Shown one piece after another: positions 57,308-64,000 of a stretch of 64,000 nt of DNA. The stretch is from a virus. The notes beneath the pieces were generated by a model. That model was not told the DNA's origin. It saw only the letters and a program-made list of their open reading frames with translations, and did no database searches. Location of the stretch: the IMG/VR virus record IMGVR_UViG_3300047323_000138, positions 1 through 64,000 of that record. One strand, written 5' to 3'. How positions within the stretch are numbered: position 1 is the stretch's first letter; every line of letters begins with the position of its first letter. The position numbers and the translations under genes were made by a program.

Positions 57308-57418
57308 TTACCGCTTCTTAGTGTTACCAGCACTTACTGCGCAGATGATCCACAGCAAGGCAAATGGTGGGAAGATGATTGTTAGAATCAGGAACACCAC
57401 ATGACTTAGGCCGCTCAT
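57308..57418 (-). CDS. Small membrane protein, with in-frame continuation after the stop
   Basis: 36 residues from ATG 57418: a strong transmembrane helix (SHVVFLILTIIFPPFALLWIICAV) and a short basic end (GNTKKR). After its TAA the same frame stays open for 27 more codons to 57224 with a plausible helix (QLQERQTAALEELARVGKWK). This suggests a longer ancestral protein cut by a nonsense mutation, or stop read-through. Two-part proteins of this kind occur among phage superinfection-immunity-type proteins. Confidence 0.55.
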   Translation of the reverse strand: MSGLSHVVFLILTIIFPPFALLWIICAVSAGNTKKR

Positions 57419-57609
57419 GACAACACCTCATATTTAAAGTAAACATTCCAAGCATCAGGACCACTAGCCCGGAACATATGAACACCGGTTTCAGTCTTCT
57501 GATAAATTTCACCGTGAGCATTGAGCGAGAAGTCATACACTCCCCCGGCTTTGAAAGCTACACGGGCATCTTTGGTCATTACGACATCACGGATACATTT
57601 GAGTTTCAT
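57415..57609 (-). CDS. Hypothetical protein
   Basis: 64 residues from ATG 57609 (MKLKCIRDVVMTKDARVAF) with AGAGGTG upstream. Mostly beta, with GGVYDFSLNAHGEIYQK. The stop overlaps the membrane protein start. Confidence 0.55.
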   Translation of the reverse strand: MKLKCIRDVVMTKDARVAFKAGGVYDFSLNAHGEIYQKTETGVHMFRASGPDAWNVYFKYEVLS

Positions 57610-57610
57610 G

Positions 57611-57778
57611 TTACACCTCTTTCGAGTAGATGGAACGGACCACGTATCGAACTGCTCCGTACTGCAAATCTTTCTTGTTAGCAAAGGCACGAGCAGTGCT
57701 ACCTTTACCTTCGCCGTACGACTTGACAACAGCTTTGGTTTGGTTGTCGATTACGTCGTAGCCGATTACTGTGTTCAT
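57611..57778 (-). CDS. Hypothetical protein
   Basis: 55 residues from ATG 57778 (MNTVIGYDVIDNQTKAVVK) with several Lys/Arg. It is separated by two bases from the next start. It has a strong promoter upstream. Confidence 0.55.
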   Translation of the reverse strand: MNTVIGYDVIDNQTKAVVKSYGEGKGSTARAFANKKDLQYGAVRYVVRSIYSKEV

Positions 57779-57818
57779 GTCGTTCTCCGTGATTCGTTTG
57801 TTTTGCTTCAGTAAGGTA

Positions 57819-57847
57819 ATAATAGGCTCCTTTCAGAGTTCTGTCAA
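57819..57847 (-). promoter_or_regulatory. Consensus sigma-70 promoter
   Basis: TTGACA (57847-57842) and TATTAT (57824-57819) on the minus strand, exact 17-base spacer. The -35 box lies within the last codons of the HNH gene. Confidence 0.8.
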
Positions 57848-58528
57848 CAGGTATTTCCAAGAAAGTCTTCGTTCGGGATAGTAGAACAACTCAGCAGATT
57901 TCCTAGCACACGCAGCGTCCAAAATGTTGTTGTAAGCTCCGAGTTGAATCTCTTTACCCATGAATGTGATACGAGCAACCCAAGGATTGTAGATGTTCCT
58001 CACACTATACTTTACTCCAGATACGCCCGTCTTGTTTCTAGAGCTAATCCTTTTATTGAACCCTTGGATTGATAGTGTAGCCCACAGGCAATTGTCTGGT
58101 GAATAGTCACCATTAACATCAACCCTGTCTAGAGACATACCCTCTGGTGGATGCCCCATATCCTCAATAAAGTTTTGCAGACCTTCGATATCTGGCCCTT
58201 TCCACCTATCACAGATACTGATCCCCCGACCACCGTAGTATGGATACGCTGCATCCTCTATATTATTACATCGTTGGTGCATACTGTTCCATCTCCAGTA
58301 CATCGTAGTTGCTGAAAGTCCGTGCTCTGGTAAGCTACCACGAGTGCAACCACATCCAGCTTTAAGATTATCTTTTATACATTTCCTCAGCCGCTTGGTA
58401 GTGTGGACACATTCGTTACCACAAGCACAAATACAATTCCACCATCTGTAATCTCCTTTTTGGTGAGAGAAGGATATCACTTTTAGTCCGTTTACTTCTA
58501 CTCCAACCATGTCTATCGCTACTGGCAC
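57833..58528 (-). CDS. HNH homing endonuclease with zinc knuckle and AP2-like domain
   Basis: 231 residues from GTG 58528, which has GAGGAAAG at good distance; the longer reading from a GTG inside a hairpin is unlikely. CICACG...CGCTRG is the N-terminal zinc site. The core MYWRWNSMHQRCNN, YYGGRGISICDRW, LDRVDVNGDYSPDNCLWA matches the gene at 23,180. An AP2-like region follows (GVSGVKYSVRNIYNPWVARI). It sits among early accessory genes. Confidence 0.85.
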   Translation of the reverse strand: MPVAIDMVGVEVNGLKVISFSHQKGDYRWWNCICACGNECVHTTKRLRKCIKDNLKAGCGCTRGSLPEHGLSATTMYWRWNSMHQRCNNIEDAAYPYYGGRGISICDRWKGPDIEGLQNFIEDMGHPPEGMSLDRVDVNGDYSPDNCLWATLSIQGFNKRISSRNKTGVSGVKYSVRNIYNPWVARITFMGKEIQLGAYNNILDAACARKSAELFYYPERRLSWKYLLTEL

Positions 58529-58548
58529 TTTACTTTCCTCATAGATTA

Positions 58549-58569
58549 AACCCCGCACGAGACGGGGTT
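58549..58569 (-). terminator. Rho-independent terminator
   Basis: A 7-bp stem AACCCCG / CGGGGTT with a 7-base loop separates the HNH gene from the upstream operon; on the minus strand TAATCT follows. Confidence 0.65.
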
Positions 58570-58600
58570 ATTTTGTAGACTGAAAATCAGTCAGTTAGTT

Positions 58601-58843
58601 TTACTTCTCTACCTCTTTTAGTCTATCACGCAAAGCTTTAATTTCAGCCTCTTGCAACAGATAAAGCTCCATCAACAACTGTCTACTATCTTCACACTCA
58701 GCATAAGCTGTTGACTGTTCACCTTTAGCGACAAGCTCCGTCACCTTGTAATTGACATCCTCAACAGCCCACTCAACCTCTGAGCGTTCACGTAGAAACA
58801 AGGTTCTTCCTTCACACTGGACAAGCCAACCTAGAGTTTTCAT
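58601..58843 (-). CDS. Small coiled-coil protein
   Basis: 80 residues from ATG 58843 (MKTLGWLVQCEGRTLFLRE) with GAGG upstream. The C-terminal half is a charged helix (LLMELYLLQEAEIKALRDRLKEVEK) likely to form a coiled coil. A longer reading overlaps the upstream gene and was not used. Confidence 0.55.
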   Translation of the reverse strand: MKTLGWLVQCEGRTLFLRERSEVEWAVEDVNYKVTELVAKGEQSTAYAECEDSRQLLMELYLLQEAEIKALRDRLKEVEK

Positions 58844-58853
58844 AGTCTTAGCC

Positions 58854-59060
58854 TCAATTTTCGCGACGGATAGTTTTGAACGCATCGGCCAGCAGGCGTT
58901 TGGTTCTCCTTTTTCCATCTTTGAGGCGAAACACACTGTAGCCTTTGTTACTATCAAGCTTCGTGATCGTACCTAAGAACATGCCTGAGTCGTTGAAGAC
59001 TCGACGGACTTTGCTACCGGCTACAGGACTGAAGCTGCTGTTGATTTGTGTAGTGCTCAT
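58854..59060 (-). CDS. Small basic protein
   Basis: 68 residues with a beta pattern (GSKVRRVFNDSGMFLGTITK) followed by a basic end (RLKDGKRRTKRLLADAFK). It could bind nucleic acid. AAGGTG is upstream, and a strong promoter lies 118 bases before the start. Confidence 0.55.
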   Translation of the reverse strand: MSTTQINSSFSPVAGSKVRRVFNDSGMFLGTITKLDSNKGYSVFRLKDGKRRTKRLLADAFKTIRREN

Positions 59061-59177
59061 GATATCACCTTAAAGAGTAAGATAACCAACCTAAAGAACC
59101 ATTTCTTCAGGCTTGTCTCCATGTCTGTCAGATGGCTAACTTCTTAATCGCCGTCTCTTTGCTCCTTTCATGACTTA

Positions 59178-59206
59178 ATAGTAGCCGATGTCCTACACGG
59201 CGTCAA
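59178..59206 (-). promoter_or_regulatory. Near-consensus sigma-70 promoter
   Basis: TTGACG (59206-59201) and TACTAT (59183-59178) on the minus strand, 17-base spacer. A leader of about 115 bases follows before the first gene. Confidence 0.75.
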
Positions 59207-59226
59207 GAAAATTGTTAGGATTTATT

Positions 59227-59472
59227 TCAGTCATTGTAAATCAATGATTCTTCTACCAATTTCTCCTCAATCACCCCAAGCTGAATCACATAATCCAGCT
59301 CACCACCCTCATAAGCTGGTGTATCCTCGCTGACCCACAGCCAGCTCAGCAGGTGCTCCTCCAAGGTTTTTTTAGATAGATTCAGCAGATTACGACAATC
59401 CACCAAAGCTTGGTTGTACACATTAGGATTGTGCAGGGTTTCCAAAGCTTGCTTGATTTCTTCATTGATCAT
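59227..59472 (-). CDS. Hypothetical helical protein
   Basis: 81 residues, mostly helical (EEIKQALETLHNPNVYNQAL; LGVIEEKLVEESLIYND). The stop lies 20 bases from the next promoter. The function is unknown. Confidence 0.55.
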   Translation of the reverse strand: MINEEIKQALETLHNPNVYNQALVDCRNLLNLSKKTLEEHLLSWLWVSEDTPAYEGGELDYVIQLGVIEEKLVEESLIYND

Positions 59473-59595
59473 TTCTAAGCCCTCTACGTTGGTATTAACT
59501 GTCGTTGTGTTACGTTCTTAAGACGCTTTGTAAAGCAGATCTTACACTGATTTAGGATCCAATCAACAATTATTTCACAAGATTTTCATGAATTT

Positions 59596-59853
59596 TTAAA
59601 ACAGCCCGGTAATCTGGTGCCACTTTTCTTCTACAAATGCAACACCTTGTAAGTATTTCTCATCTATTTGACAGTCAATAGGTAGCTCGTCGTTTGCTGT
59701 CCAAGCCTCACACCAGCCTTCTAGTGCTTCATGTGAGCCGAGAGTACAAGCATAAATACCATCATGAATAGCTTGTCTGTAGTAATCGTTCTCAGGCGAT
59801 TCATTCAGAGATTTCTGTAGCTGTTCTTTCAGGAATTCAAGAGGACTTGTCAT
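59596..59853 (-). CDS. Hypothetical protein
   Basis: 85 residues, helical with EFLKEQLQKSLNESPENDYYRQA and an acidic centre. No family is recognised. It overlaps the gene upstream by four bases. Confidence 0.55.
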   Translation of the reverse strand: MTSPLEFLKEQLQKSLNESPENDYYRQAIHDGIYACTLGSHEALEGWCEAWTANDELPIDCQIDEKYLQGVAFVEEKWHQITGLF

Positions 59854-60170
59854 ATCTTCTCCACAATTTTTGTACTCAAGTATTGGACTAACTCAGTAAA
59901 ACTAAAATCACCCCGTTCATGCCGCTTACGCAAATTCCCTTGTGCTGTGTGGTGACAGATAATTTTCCTTGCACCTCTTCCAACCTCTACACTGAATCCG
60001 TCTAAACCATAGTAAATCTCATCCAACTGCGTCCAACCAAGAGGGTTAGGATAAAGTTCTTCATACTCTTGTTTGGTGATGATGCTGGTGATTGTGTAAA
60101 TACCATTCCCTTCAGGGTAATTCTGTGCTTGGCGTATGACTGATTCGCCTATTGAGAATAGTTGTTTCAT
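59850..60170 (-). CDS. Hypothetical protein
   Basis: 106 residues. It begins FSIGESVIRQAQNYPEGNGIYTITSII, like a small SH3-type beta barrel, and ends in a helix. It is coupled to both neighbours by four-base overlaps. Confidence 0.55.
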   Translation of the reverse strand: MKQLFSIGESVIRQAQNYPEGNGIYTITSIITKQEYEELYPNPLGWTQLDEIYYGLDGFSVEVGRGARKIICHHTAQGNLRKRHERGDFSFTELVQYLSTKIVEKI

Positions 60171-60442
60171 TCTTCATAGTCCACTTTCAAAGCTAATGAA
60201 AAGATGGCTTGATAATCCCAACCGCATTCAGAATCAAGAGTGTACATCACATAACCGTCAAGCTCAACAGCTTGCCCTTTGATAAGACCTGAATAAGTAT
60301 TTCCATTCTGCTCAATCAAATCCTCCAGTTTGTTATCCGTGTTGTAGATAACTTGACAGTCGTCAGCATACCAACATACTTCCGTACAGTCTTCTGGAAA
60401 GTTAATATGATCTTGAAACAGCTCTAATAGTTTACTATTCAT
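60167..60442 (-). CDS. Hypothetical protein, paralogue of the gene at 42,635
   Basis: 91 residues. LEDLIEQNGNTYSGLIKGQAV and VMYTLDSECGWDYQAIFSL align over most of their length with the rightward gene at 42,635. Both lie in runs of small coupled genes. The shared pattern includes NTYSG, an invariant YT and CG pair, and an aromatic before the final acidic end. Confidence 0.6.
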   Translation of the reverse strand: MNSKLLELFQDHINFPEDCTEVCWYADDCQVIYNTDNKLEDLIEQNGNTYSGLIKGQAVELDGYVMYTLDSECGWDYQAIFSLALKVDYEE

Positions 60443-60633
60443 CAGGCACCATCCTCACAAAATAAAGTTTCTTCAACATAATCACGACAGGCCAGTGCAT
60501 AATTATAGCGACACTGCTTCAACTCTTCTTTGGCCAAAATCAGGGCCAAAGATCCCTCTAAGGACGAGTGAGCCCCTTTGTATTCTTGTTCAGCAATAAG
60601 AAGTTTATTGCGTAGTTCTGTTAGGGTTTTCAT
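60442..60633 (-). CDS. Small helical protein
   Basis: 63 residues, a helical hairpin in appearance (LRNKLLIAEQEYKGAHSSLEG; LALILAKEELKQCRYNYALA). It overlaps the next start by one base and ends acidic. Confidence 0.5.
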   Translation of the reverse strand: MKTLTELRNKLLIAEQEYKGAHSSLEGSLALILAKEELKQCRYNYALACRDYVEETLFCEDGA

Positions 60634-60779
60634 TTACTCATCTCCCAACGCTCTAAATGAATTCGATCACTAATGCAGACATGAAACTTATCACAGGCTT
60701 TACCTACACCATCTCGCCTGTCATCTGCTTGAACGTGACCTAGAAACTTGTTGTTGATATAGACTGCGTAAGTGATCAT
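60630..60779 (-). CDS. Small protein
   Basis: 49 residues from ATG 60779 (MITYAVYINNKFLGHVQAD), beta front then a polar helix. ATGA overlaps link it to both neighbours. Confidence 0.5.
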   Translation of the reverse strand: MITYAVYINNKFLGHVQADDRRDGVGKACDKFHVCISDRIHLERWEMSK

Positions 60780-60991
60780 TTAACACCCCTAGCCAAATCA
60801 ATCGCCTTGTTAATATCCTCTTCGGACGACTGTGTATTTCCCATCACTGCAAAGAAGTCTTTAGAATGATCTGTCAAATTATCCCATTCGACTGCACACT
60901 GAGATAGAAAGAAGTTCCAGCGATCAGAGTTTTTAAGCTGACTGTCCGACACCTTCTTAGACACAACGGCAGTCTTTGTTTTAACGGCCAT
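60776..60991 (-). CDS. Hypothetical protein
   Basis: 71 residues with a Lys-rich N-terminus (AVKTKTAVVSKKVSD) and a helical core (WNFFLSQCAVEWDNLTDHSKDFF). AGGAG lies upstream. Confidence 0.5.
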   Translation of the reverse strand: MAVKTKTAVVSKKVSDSQLKNSDRWNFFLSQCAVEWDNLTDHSKDFFAVMGNTQSSEEDINKAIDLARGVK

Positions 60992-61003
60992 AATTATTTC
61001 TCC

Positions 61004-61402
61004 TTACCAGTCAATATCAATAGTGTATGTGCCAGCTTCAATCAAACCTTTTTCATGTAGATCATTTGCGATCATTTCAACAGTTGGGTAGAAATTTCGT
61101 TCCCACCACATACTCAGACCATTTTTACGATCCCACTCATCAGGTGAATTAAGTGTTTGCTGAGAATCACGTTCAATCCAAGCTTTGAAACTAACACCCA
61201 TATCATCGTGGTTTACAACTTCAGGAACAGTATCATTCTCATAATCTTCAGCGTATTCATCGGGAATTGTAACCTCAACACGTTGACGCTCTTTACAACC
61301 ATCTTGTTGTTGAAAGCTGTAAGGACGCTCATAAGTGGTTTTTACCAAATTATCCCAATCACCTACATCAATGACTTGTTCTGTTCGGGTTGTAATCTTC
61401 AT
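61004..61402 (-). CDS. Hypothetical protein
   Basis: 132 residues, acidic (VPEVVNHDDMGVSFKAWIERD; YAEDYENDTVPEVV). Strand-rich with a helical end. No family is recognised. It has a promoter of its own upstream. Confidence 0.55.
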   Translation of the reverse strand: MKITTRTEQVIDVGDWDNLVKTTYERPYSFQQQDGCKERQRVEVTIPDEYAEDYENDTVPEVVNHDDMGVSFKAWIERDSQQTLNSPDEWDRKNGLSMWWERNFYPTVEMIANDLHEKGLIEAGTYTIDIDW

Positions 61403-61455
61403 AATCTTCTCCTAAATAATTTGTTTTACACATGTCTGTTGTGTGCATGGCTGTA

Positions 61456-61484
61456 AGATTAGCCGATTAGATTGGATGCGTCAA
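61456..61484 (-). promoter_or_regulatory. Sigma-70-type promoter
   Basis: TTGACG (61484-61479) and TAATCT (61461-61456) on the minus strand, 17-base spacer. It overlaps the end of the upstream Cys-rich gene. Confidence 0.65.
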
Positions 61485-61650
61485 GCTTTTCTTCATTATC
61501 TACAAACCATTTACATTTCTCGTTCGGATTCTTGCAAGCCACGCACATAACCAAGAACGCTTGGTACTTTGGTAATGATTCTTGTGTGAATCTGGTGCAG
61601 GATAGGCGTCTATCACAATCTGTACCGTGGCATTTGACGAGCTTTGTCAT
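61459..61650 (-). CDS. Small cysteine-rich (zinc-binding) protein
   Basis: 63 residues with CHGTDC, CTRF, MCVAC and KCKWF, four or five Cys suited to zinc binding. It resembles small phage zinc-ribbon proteins. Its stop overlaps the promoter of the next unit. Confidence 0.6.
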   Translation of the reverse strand: MTKLVKCHGTDCDRRLSCTRFTQESLPKYQAFLVMCVACKNPNEKCKWFVDNEEKLDASNLIG

Positions 61651-61853
61651 TGTGTCCCCTTGATCGTATCGGTAATCCTCTGATAAGCAAGCGTTGCATT
61701 CTCTTGAGTGTCAAACTGTAGAGTTTCCCAAGTGTCGCTATATTCAAAATACACCCGTCTGTCTGTACCGAGATAGAATGAACGCATGTGTGCAAGGTTC
61801 AATGCAAAGGACTTGTTACCAATACCACTATAATCATCACTAAAAATGTACAT
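61647..61853 (-). CDS. Hypothetical protein
   Basis: 68 residues with MYIFSDDYSGIGNKSF and a VYFEYSDTWETLQF strand pair. The start shares one base with the next upstream stop (TAATG). Confidence 0.5.
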   Translation of the reverse strand: MYIFSDDYSGIGNKSFALNLAHMRSFYLGTDRRVYFEYSDTWETLQFDTQENATLAYQRITDTIKGTQ

Positions 61854-62029
61854 TAATTACTCCAAAAGAATTTAGATTCTGTATCAACTTCATATGGACC
61901 CTCTGAGACATGAACATCACCACCTTCTGCCTCAATCTCATCAGCGAAGTCTTGTGCCTCTTTCTCTGTCTTGAATCGATTAGGTGTGTAATAGCCGTCA
62001 CAACCTGTTGTCACTTCAAACCATTTCAT
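61853..62029 (-). CDS. Small acidic protein
   Basis: 58 residues from ATG 62029 (MKWFEVTTGCDGYYTPNRFK), then a helix and an acidic end (GGDVHVSEGPYEVDTE). It looks like a small alpha-beta fold and may bind a ligand or mimic nucleic acid. Confidence 0.5.
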   Translation of the reverse strand: MKWFEVTTGCDGYYTPNRFKTEKEAQDFADEIEAEGGDVHVSEGPYEVDTESKFFWSN

Positions 62030-62030
62030 T

Positions 62031-62228
62031 TTATTCTACTCCTAAAATCAAAGACCTTTTTGTTTGACGTGATTGCATTTGAGGATCATCAAAACACACA
62101 GCTTCTGTAACAGAGACTTCCTCGCTACCGAATGCACCATCTTCAGTTTGAGTACTGTTTTCAATAACACTCACCTCTAGGTGTTGTGGTTGCTTCTCAA
62201 GCCATTTAATAAAAGTTGCTACGTTCAT
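62031..62228 (-). CDS. Hypothetical protein
   Basis: 65 residues with FIKWLEKQPQHLEVSVIENST, a pattern often seen in small phage proteins where a short helix precedes strands. No function is known. Confidence 0.5.
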   Translation of the reverse strand: MNVATFIKWLEKQPQHLEVSVIENSTQTEDGAFGSEEVSVTEAVCFDDPQMQSRQTKRSLILGVE

Positions 62229-62380
62229 TCTTCCTCTCCAAGATCAAACTCTAACGACTCAATAATATTCTCAATCTCGTCTGTCACTGAATAGTCATAT
62301 TGCAACTCTTTTTCCAACAAGTGTTTAGCCTGTTGGAGTAGGGCAATAGCGTCTTCGATAGTTTCTTTACGTTGGGTCAT
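62225..62380 (-). CDS. Small helical protein
   Basis: 51 residues from ATG 62380 (MTQRKETIEDAIALLQQAK), helical and acidic at the end. It overlaps both neighbours by four bases. Confidence 0.5.
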   Translation of the reverse strand: MTQRKETIEDAIALLQQAKHLLEKELQYDYSVTDEIENIIESLEFDLGEEE

Positions 62381-62541
62381 TTGGGAGACTCCTCTTCAGG
62401 ATGTTGTTCGTTAAACCACTCATAGATTTCATCATTAACGTATTTGTTCACACGTTCCATTGTATGTCCGGGATTGTTGGCTTGAAGTTTATTCAAGATT
62501 TCAATTACCACATCCCAAGGGATCATCTTTTTATCACTCAC
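62377..62541 (-). CDS. Small helical protein
   Basis: 54 residues. I chose GTG 62541 because GGAGG lies five bases before it; the ATG three bases earlier is only two bases from the same GGAGG. Helical (WDVVIEILNKLQANN) with an acidic end (HPEEESPK). Confidence 0.5.
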   Translation of the reverse strand: MSDKKMIPWDVVIEILNKLQANNPGHTMERVNKYVNDEIYEWFNEQHPEEESPK

Positions 62542-62728
62542 CATAACCTCCAAACTCATAAGGAATTGCATTCAAGAAAGAGATAAGACTTTTTATAACA
62601 ACTTTAGCATCCTCCGGTGTACGAATATCAACCACACCATGATTCTTGTCTATGATAGCACAGATAGGCTGCGGATACTCAAAGATTTTAATGTTGTCTG
62701 ATTCATAAAATGGCTTGAAGTCTGTCAT
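62534..62728 (-). CDS. Hypothetical protein
   Basis: 64 residues with IFEYPQPICAIIDKNHGVVDI and a helical end. The stop overlaps the next gene's start. Confidence 0.5.
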   Translation of the reverse strand: MTDFKPFYESDNIKIFEYPQPICAIIDKNHGVVDIRTPEDAKVVIKSLISFLNAIPYEFGGYGE

Positions 62729-62929
62729 TTAAGCTTTCTCCTCAAAACTATAACAGTGGTTTATCCCATCATGATTTCTGATATATGTACACGTCAAGTG
62801 ATTCATCCTACCACCGACGTTAGTCATATCATTCGTATACTTAGGTGATGTACATCTCCACTCAAACAGCTTTATGTATCGCCATTGTGTTGTTAGGGAG
62901 CGGTGTTTGCAATCTGAGCATTTGTTCAT
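62729..62929 (-). CDS. Small Cys-rich protein
   Basis: 66 residues. CSDCKH near the front, with WRCTSP, LTCTYI and HCYSF, gives a cysteine set typical of small zinc-binding phage proteins. It directly precedes another small gene. Confidence 0.55.
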   Translation of the reverse strand: MNKCSDCKHRSLTTQWRYIKLFEWRCTSPKYTNDMTNVGGRMNHLTCTYIRNHDGINHCYSFEEKA

Positions 62930-63135
62930 TTAAGCTCCACAGTAGGACGAGCTGTCCACTGCCATTCTTTACAGTTCTCTTGCCAAGCTTCTTGGAACCA
63001 ATCGTTGGTGTTTTCAAGACATGCCCAATATTTCCCATCATCCTCGTCTTTGTAAAACCAAGCTGCGTTAACCAAACCTGTAGCTGGTTGATACCATTGT
63101 GCCTCTTTAGGTGCTTTGTTCCAATCAATATTCAT
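62926..63135 (-). CDS. Trp-rich hypothetical protein
   Basis: 69 residues, unusually rich in Trp (DWNKAPKEAQWYQPA; FQEAWQENCKEWQW). It may bind a hydrophobic or sugar ligand. ATGA overlap with the next gene. Confidence 0.5.
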   Translation of the reverse strand: MNIDWNKAPKEAQWYQPATGLVNAAWFYKDEDDGKYWACLENTNDWFQEAWQENCKEWQWTARPTVELK

Positions 63136-63407
63136 TTAATCAACTCCTTAAGTTTTTCTGCATCAACATGATAACCTAGATCAATCCACTCTGCATAGGA
63201 ATATAGATTACCATCAGGGTATTTTAGTCCCGGATGTTGTATGTGCCATTCGTCCCAATGCTCATCAAACGTCTGAGGATTCAACACTTCCAAAGTGATT
63301 TGCATAGGACCACCACTGTAGCTATCTCCTTCGATTTCTAGATTGGCTTTGTATCCTTCTAGTAGTCTGGAAAGTTTTGTTAAGAATTCTTTGGTGTGGG
63401 TGTTCAT
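63132..63407 (-). CDS. Hypothetical protein
   Basis: 91 residues, with ANLEIEGDSYSGGPMQITLEVL and EWHIQHPGLKYPDGNLYSYAEW. No family is recognised. It is coupled to neighbours by four-base overlaps. Confidence 0.5.
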   Translation of the reverse strand: MNTHTKEFLTKLSRLLEGYKANLEIEGDSYSGGPMQITLEVLNPQTFDEHWDEWHIQHPGLKYPDGNLYSYAEWIDLGYHVDAEKLKELIK

Positions 63408-63634
63408 ACATCACCATACACAGGATTTTCTAAGTCTTCAATAAAGTTCAGTAATTCCTGAATAGCTTCAATTCGACCAAGATCCCAACCGATATCAAAA
63501 CCACCCTCTTCTGCACCTGACTGGTATGCATCAAGATTGTTAGTTTCATATTGATTCCAAAGCTGTGCATCTTCTTCAGTAATCAGTCCTTGGAAGTGTT
63601 CTTTAAGCCAAACCATTTTCTTTGGTAGCTTCAT
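63404..63634 (-). CDS. Hypothetical protein
   Basis: 76 residues, acidic, helical (LITEEDAQLWNQYETNNLDA; IEAIQELLNFIEDLEN). No family is recognised. Confidence 0.5.
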   Translation of the reverse strand: MKLPKKMVWLKEHFQGLITEEDAQLWNQYETNNLDAYQSGAEEGGFDIGWDLGRIEAIQELLNFIEDLENPVYGDV

Positions 63635-63831
63635 TCTATAATTTCCTCAAAATCTTCTTCTAGAAATACTTTATTGATCCTTATACTTCCAAAGTTCTCA
63701 CCACATCGCTCTACACTTAGGTAATAAAAATCCGCATCCTGATTAGTTATAGAGATAATATCATTCTCAAGTACTGGGTCATTATTAGTTGTATGCCACC
63801 AACCATCACCACCTATCTTATACTTCATCAC
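63631..63831 (-). CDS. Hypothetical protein
   Basis: 66 residues with MKYKIGGDGWWHTTNNDPV and a FGSIRINKVFLEEDFEEIIE end, probably a small beta fold. ATGA overlaps both neighbours. Confidence 0.5.
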   Translation of the reverse strand: MMKYKIGGDGWWHTTNNDPVLENDIISITNQDADFYYLSVERCGENFGSIRINKVFLEEDFEEIIE

Positions 63832-63998
63832 TTACACTCCTCACTTCCCGTATGCAAAACATAACATTTGCCGCTAGTTTTGTCCACTCCAATCACGCAG
63901 ACATGCATCCCCTTACCTAGCTCATCAGGAGTTGTTCCAACCTTAATTAGTAGCTCTTTTCCCGCCAACTCTTGCCATTTGAAGATGGATTTGGATAG
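63828..63998 (-). CDS. Hypothetical protein (partial, start outside window)
   Basis: 56 residues of an open frame cut by the right edge. It ends CYVLHTGSEECK. A beta-rich pattern (LLIKVGTTPDELGKGMHVCVIG) suggests a small soluble domain. The stop overlaps the next gene's ATG. Confidence 0.55.
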   Translation of the reverse strand, partial: LSKSIFKWQELAGKELLIKVGTTPDELGKGMHVCVIGVDKTSGKCYVLHTGSEECK

Positions 63999-64000
63999 GA

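Overview
This window is part of the genome of a tailed double-stranded DNA phage (Caudoviricetes) with a contractile tail, i.e. a myovirus. The evidence is a complete head-to-baseplate gene set: terminase, a Mu gp29-like portal, a major capsid protein, a DUF3383-type tail sheath, tube-like proteins, a tape measure, a spike, wedge proteins and baseplate protein J. Two spanins (Rz and the lipoprotein Rz1) and a signal-anchor endolysin point to a Gram-negative host. Base composition looks moderately AT-rich (not counted). I cannot name the host or the phage genus.

Layout. (1) The end of a rightward membrane-protein gene and a two-way terminator occupy 1-201. (2) Positions 244-33,850 read leftward. 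From right to left they hold a tail spike, the small terminase with an intruding HNH gene, fibre genes, the large terminase, portal, protease/scaffold, capsid, connectors, sheath, three tube paralogues, a frameshifted chaperone pair, tape measure, hub, spike, wedge, fibre, endolysin, holin, spanins and two coiled-coil membrane proteins. (3) Positions 33,453-36,021 carry a small leftward control operon with a zinc-ribbon protein, a GIY-YIG nuclease, a winged-helix protein with an SSB-like tail, and a ribbon-helix-helix regulator next to an array of TATAGGA sites. (4) Positions 36,089-51,242 form a dense rightward block of mostly tiny, translationally coupled genes. It includes a DNA methyltransferase, a PhoH ATPase, a ClpP/SppA-like protease, a dCMP deaminase, two metallophosphatases and a SLOG/DprA-like protein. 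(5) Positions 51,243-52,178 are non-coding, with repeats and hairpins where the two blocks converge. (6) Positions 52,179-63,998 are a leftward block of tiny accessory genes served by many near-consensus sigma-70-type promoters and hairpin terminators, typical of early host-takeover genes.

The most notable signals are non-coding or mosaic. A complete hammerhead self-cleaving ribozyme (33,266-33,338, minus strand) lies inside a roughly 470-base structured leader in front of the tail spike. A 143-base multi-branched RNA candidate lies between the small terminase and the fibre genes. The small terminase appears to have been split by an HNH element that supplied a new, diverged 5' end, leaving the old 24-codon start behind. 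Other points are a wedge gene whose best start codon is ATA, a -1 frameshift chaperone, three tandem tail-tube-like paralogues, and eight homing-type endonuclease genes spread through essential operons.
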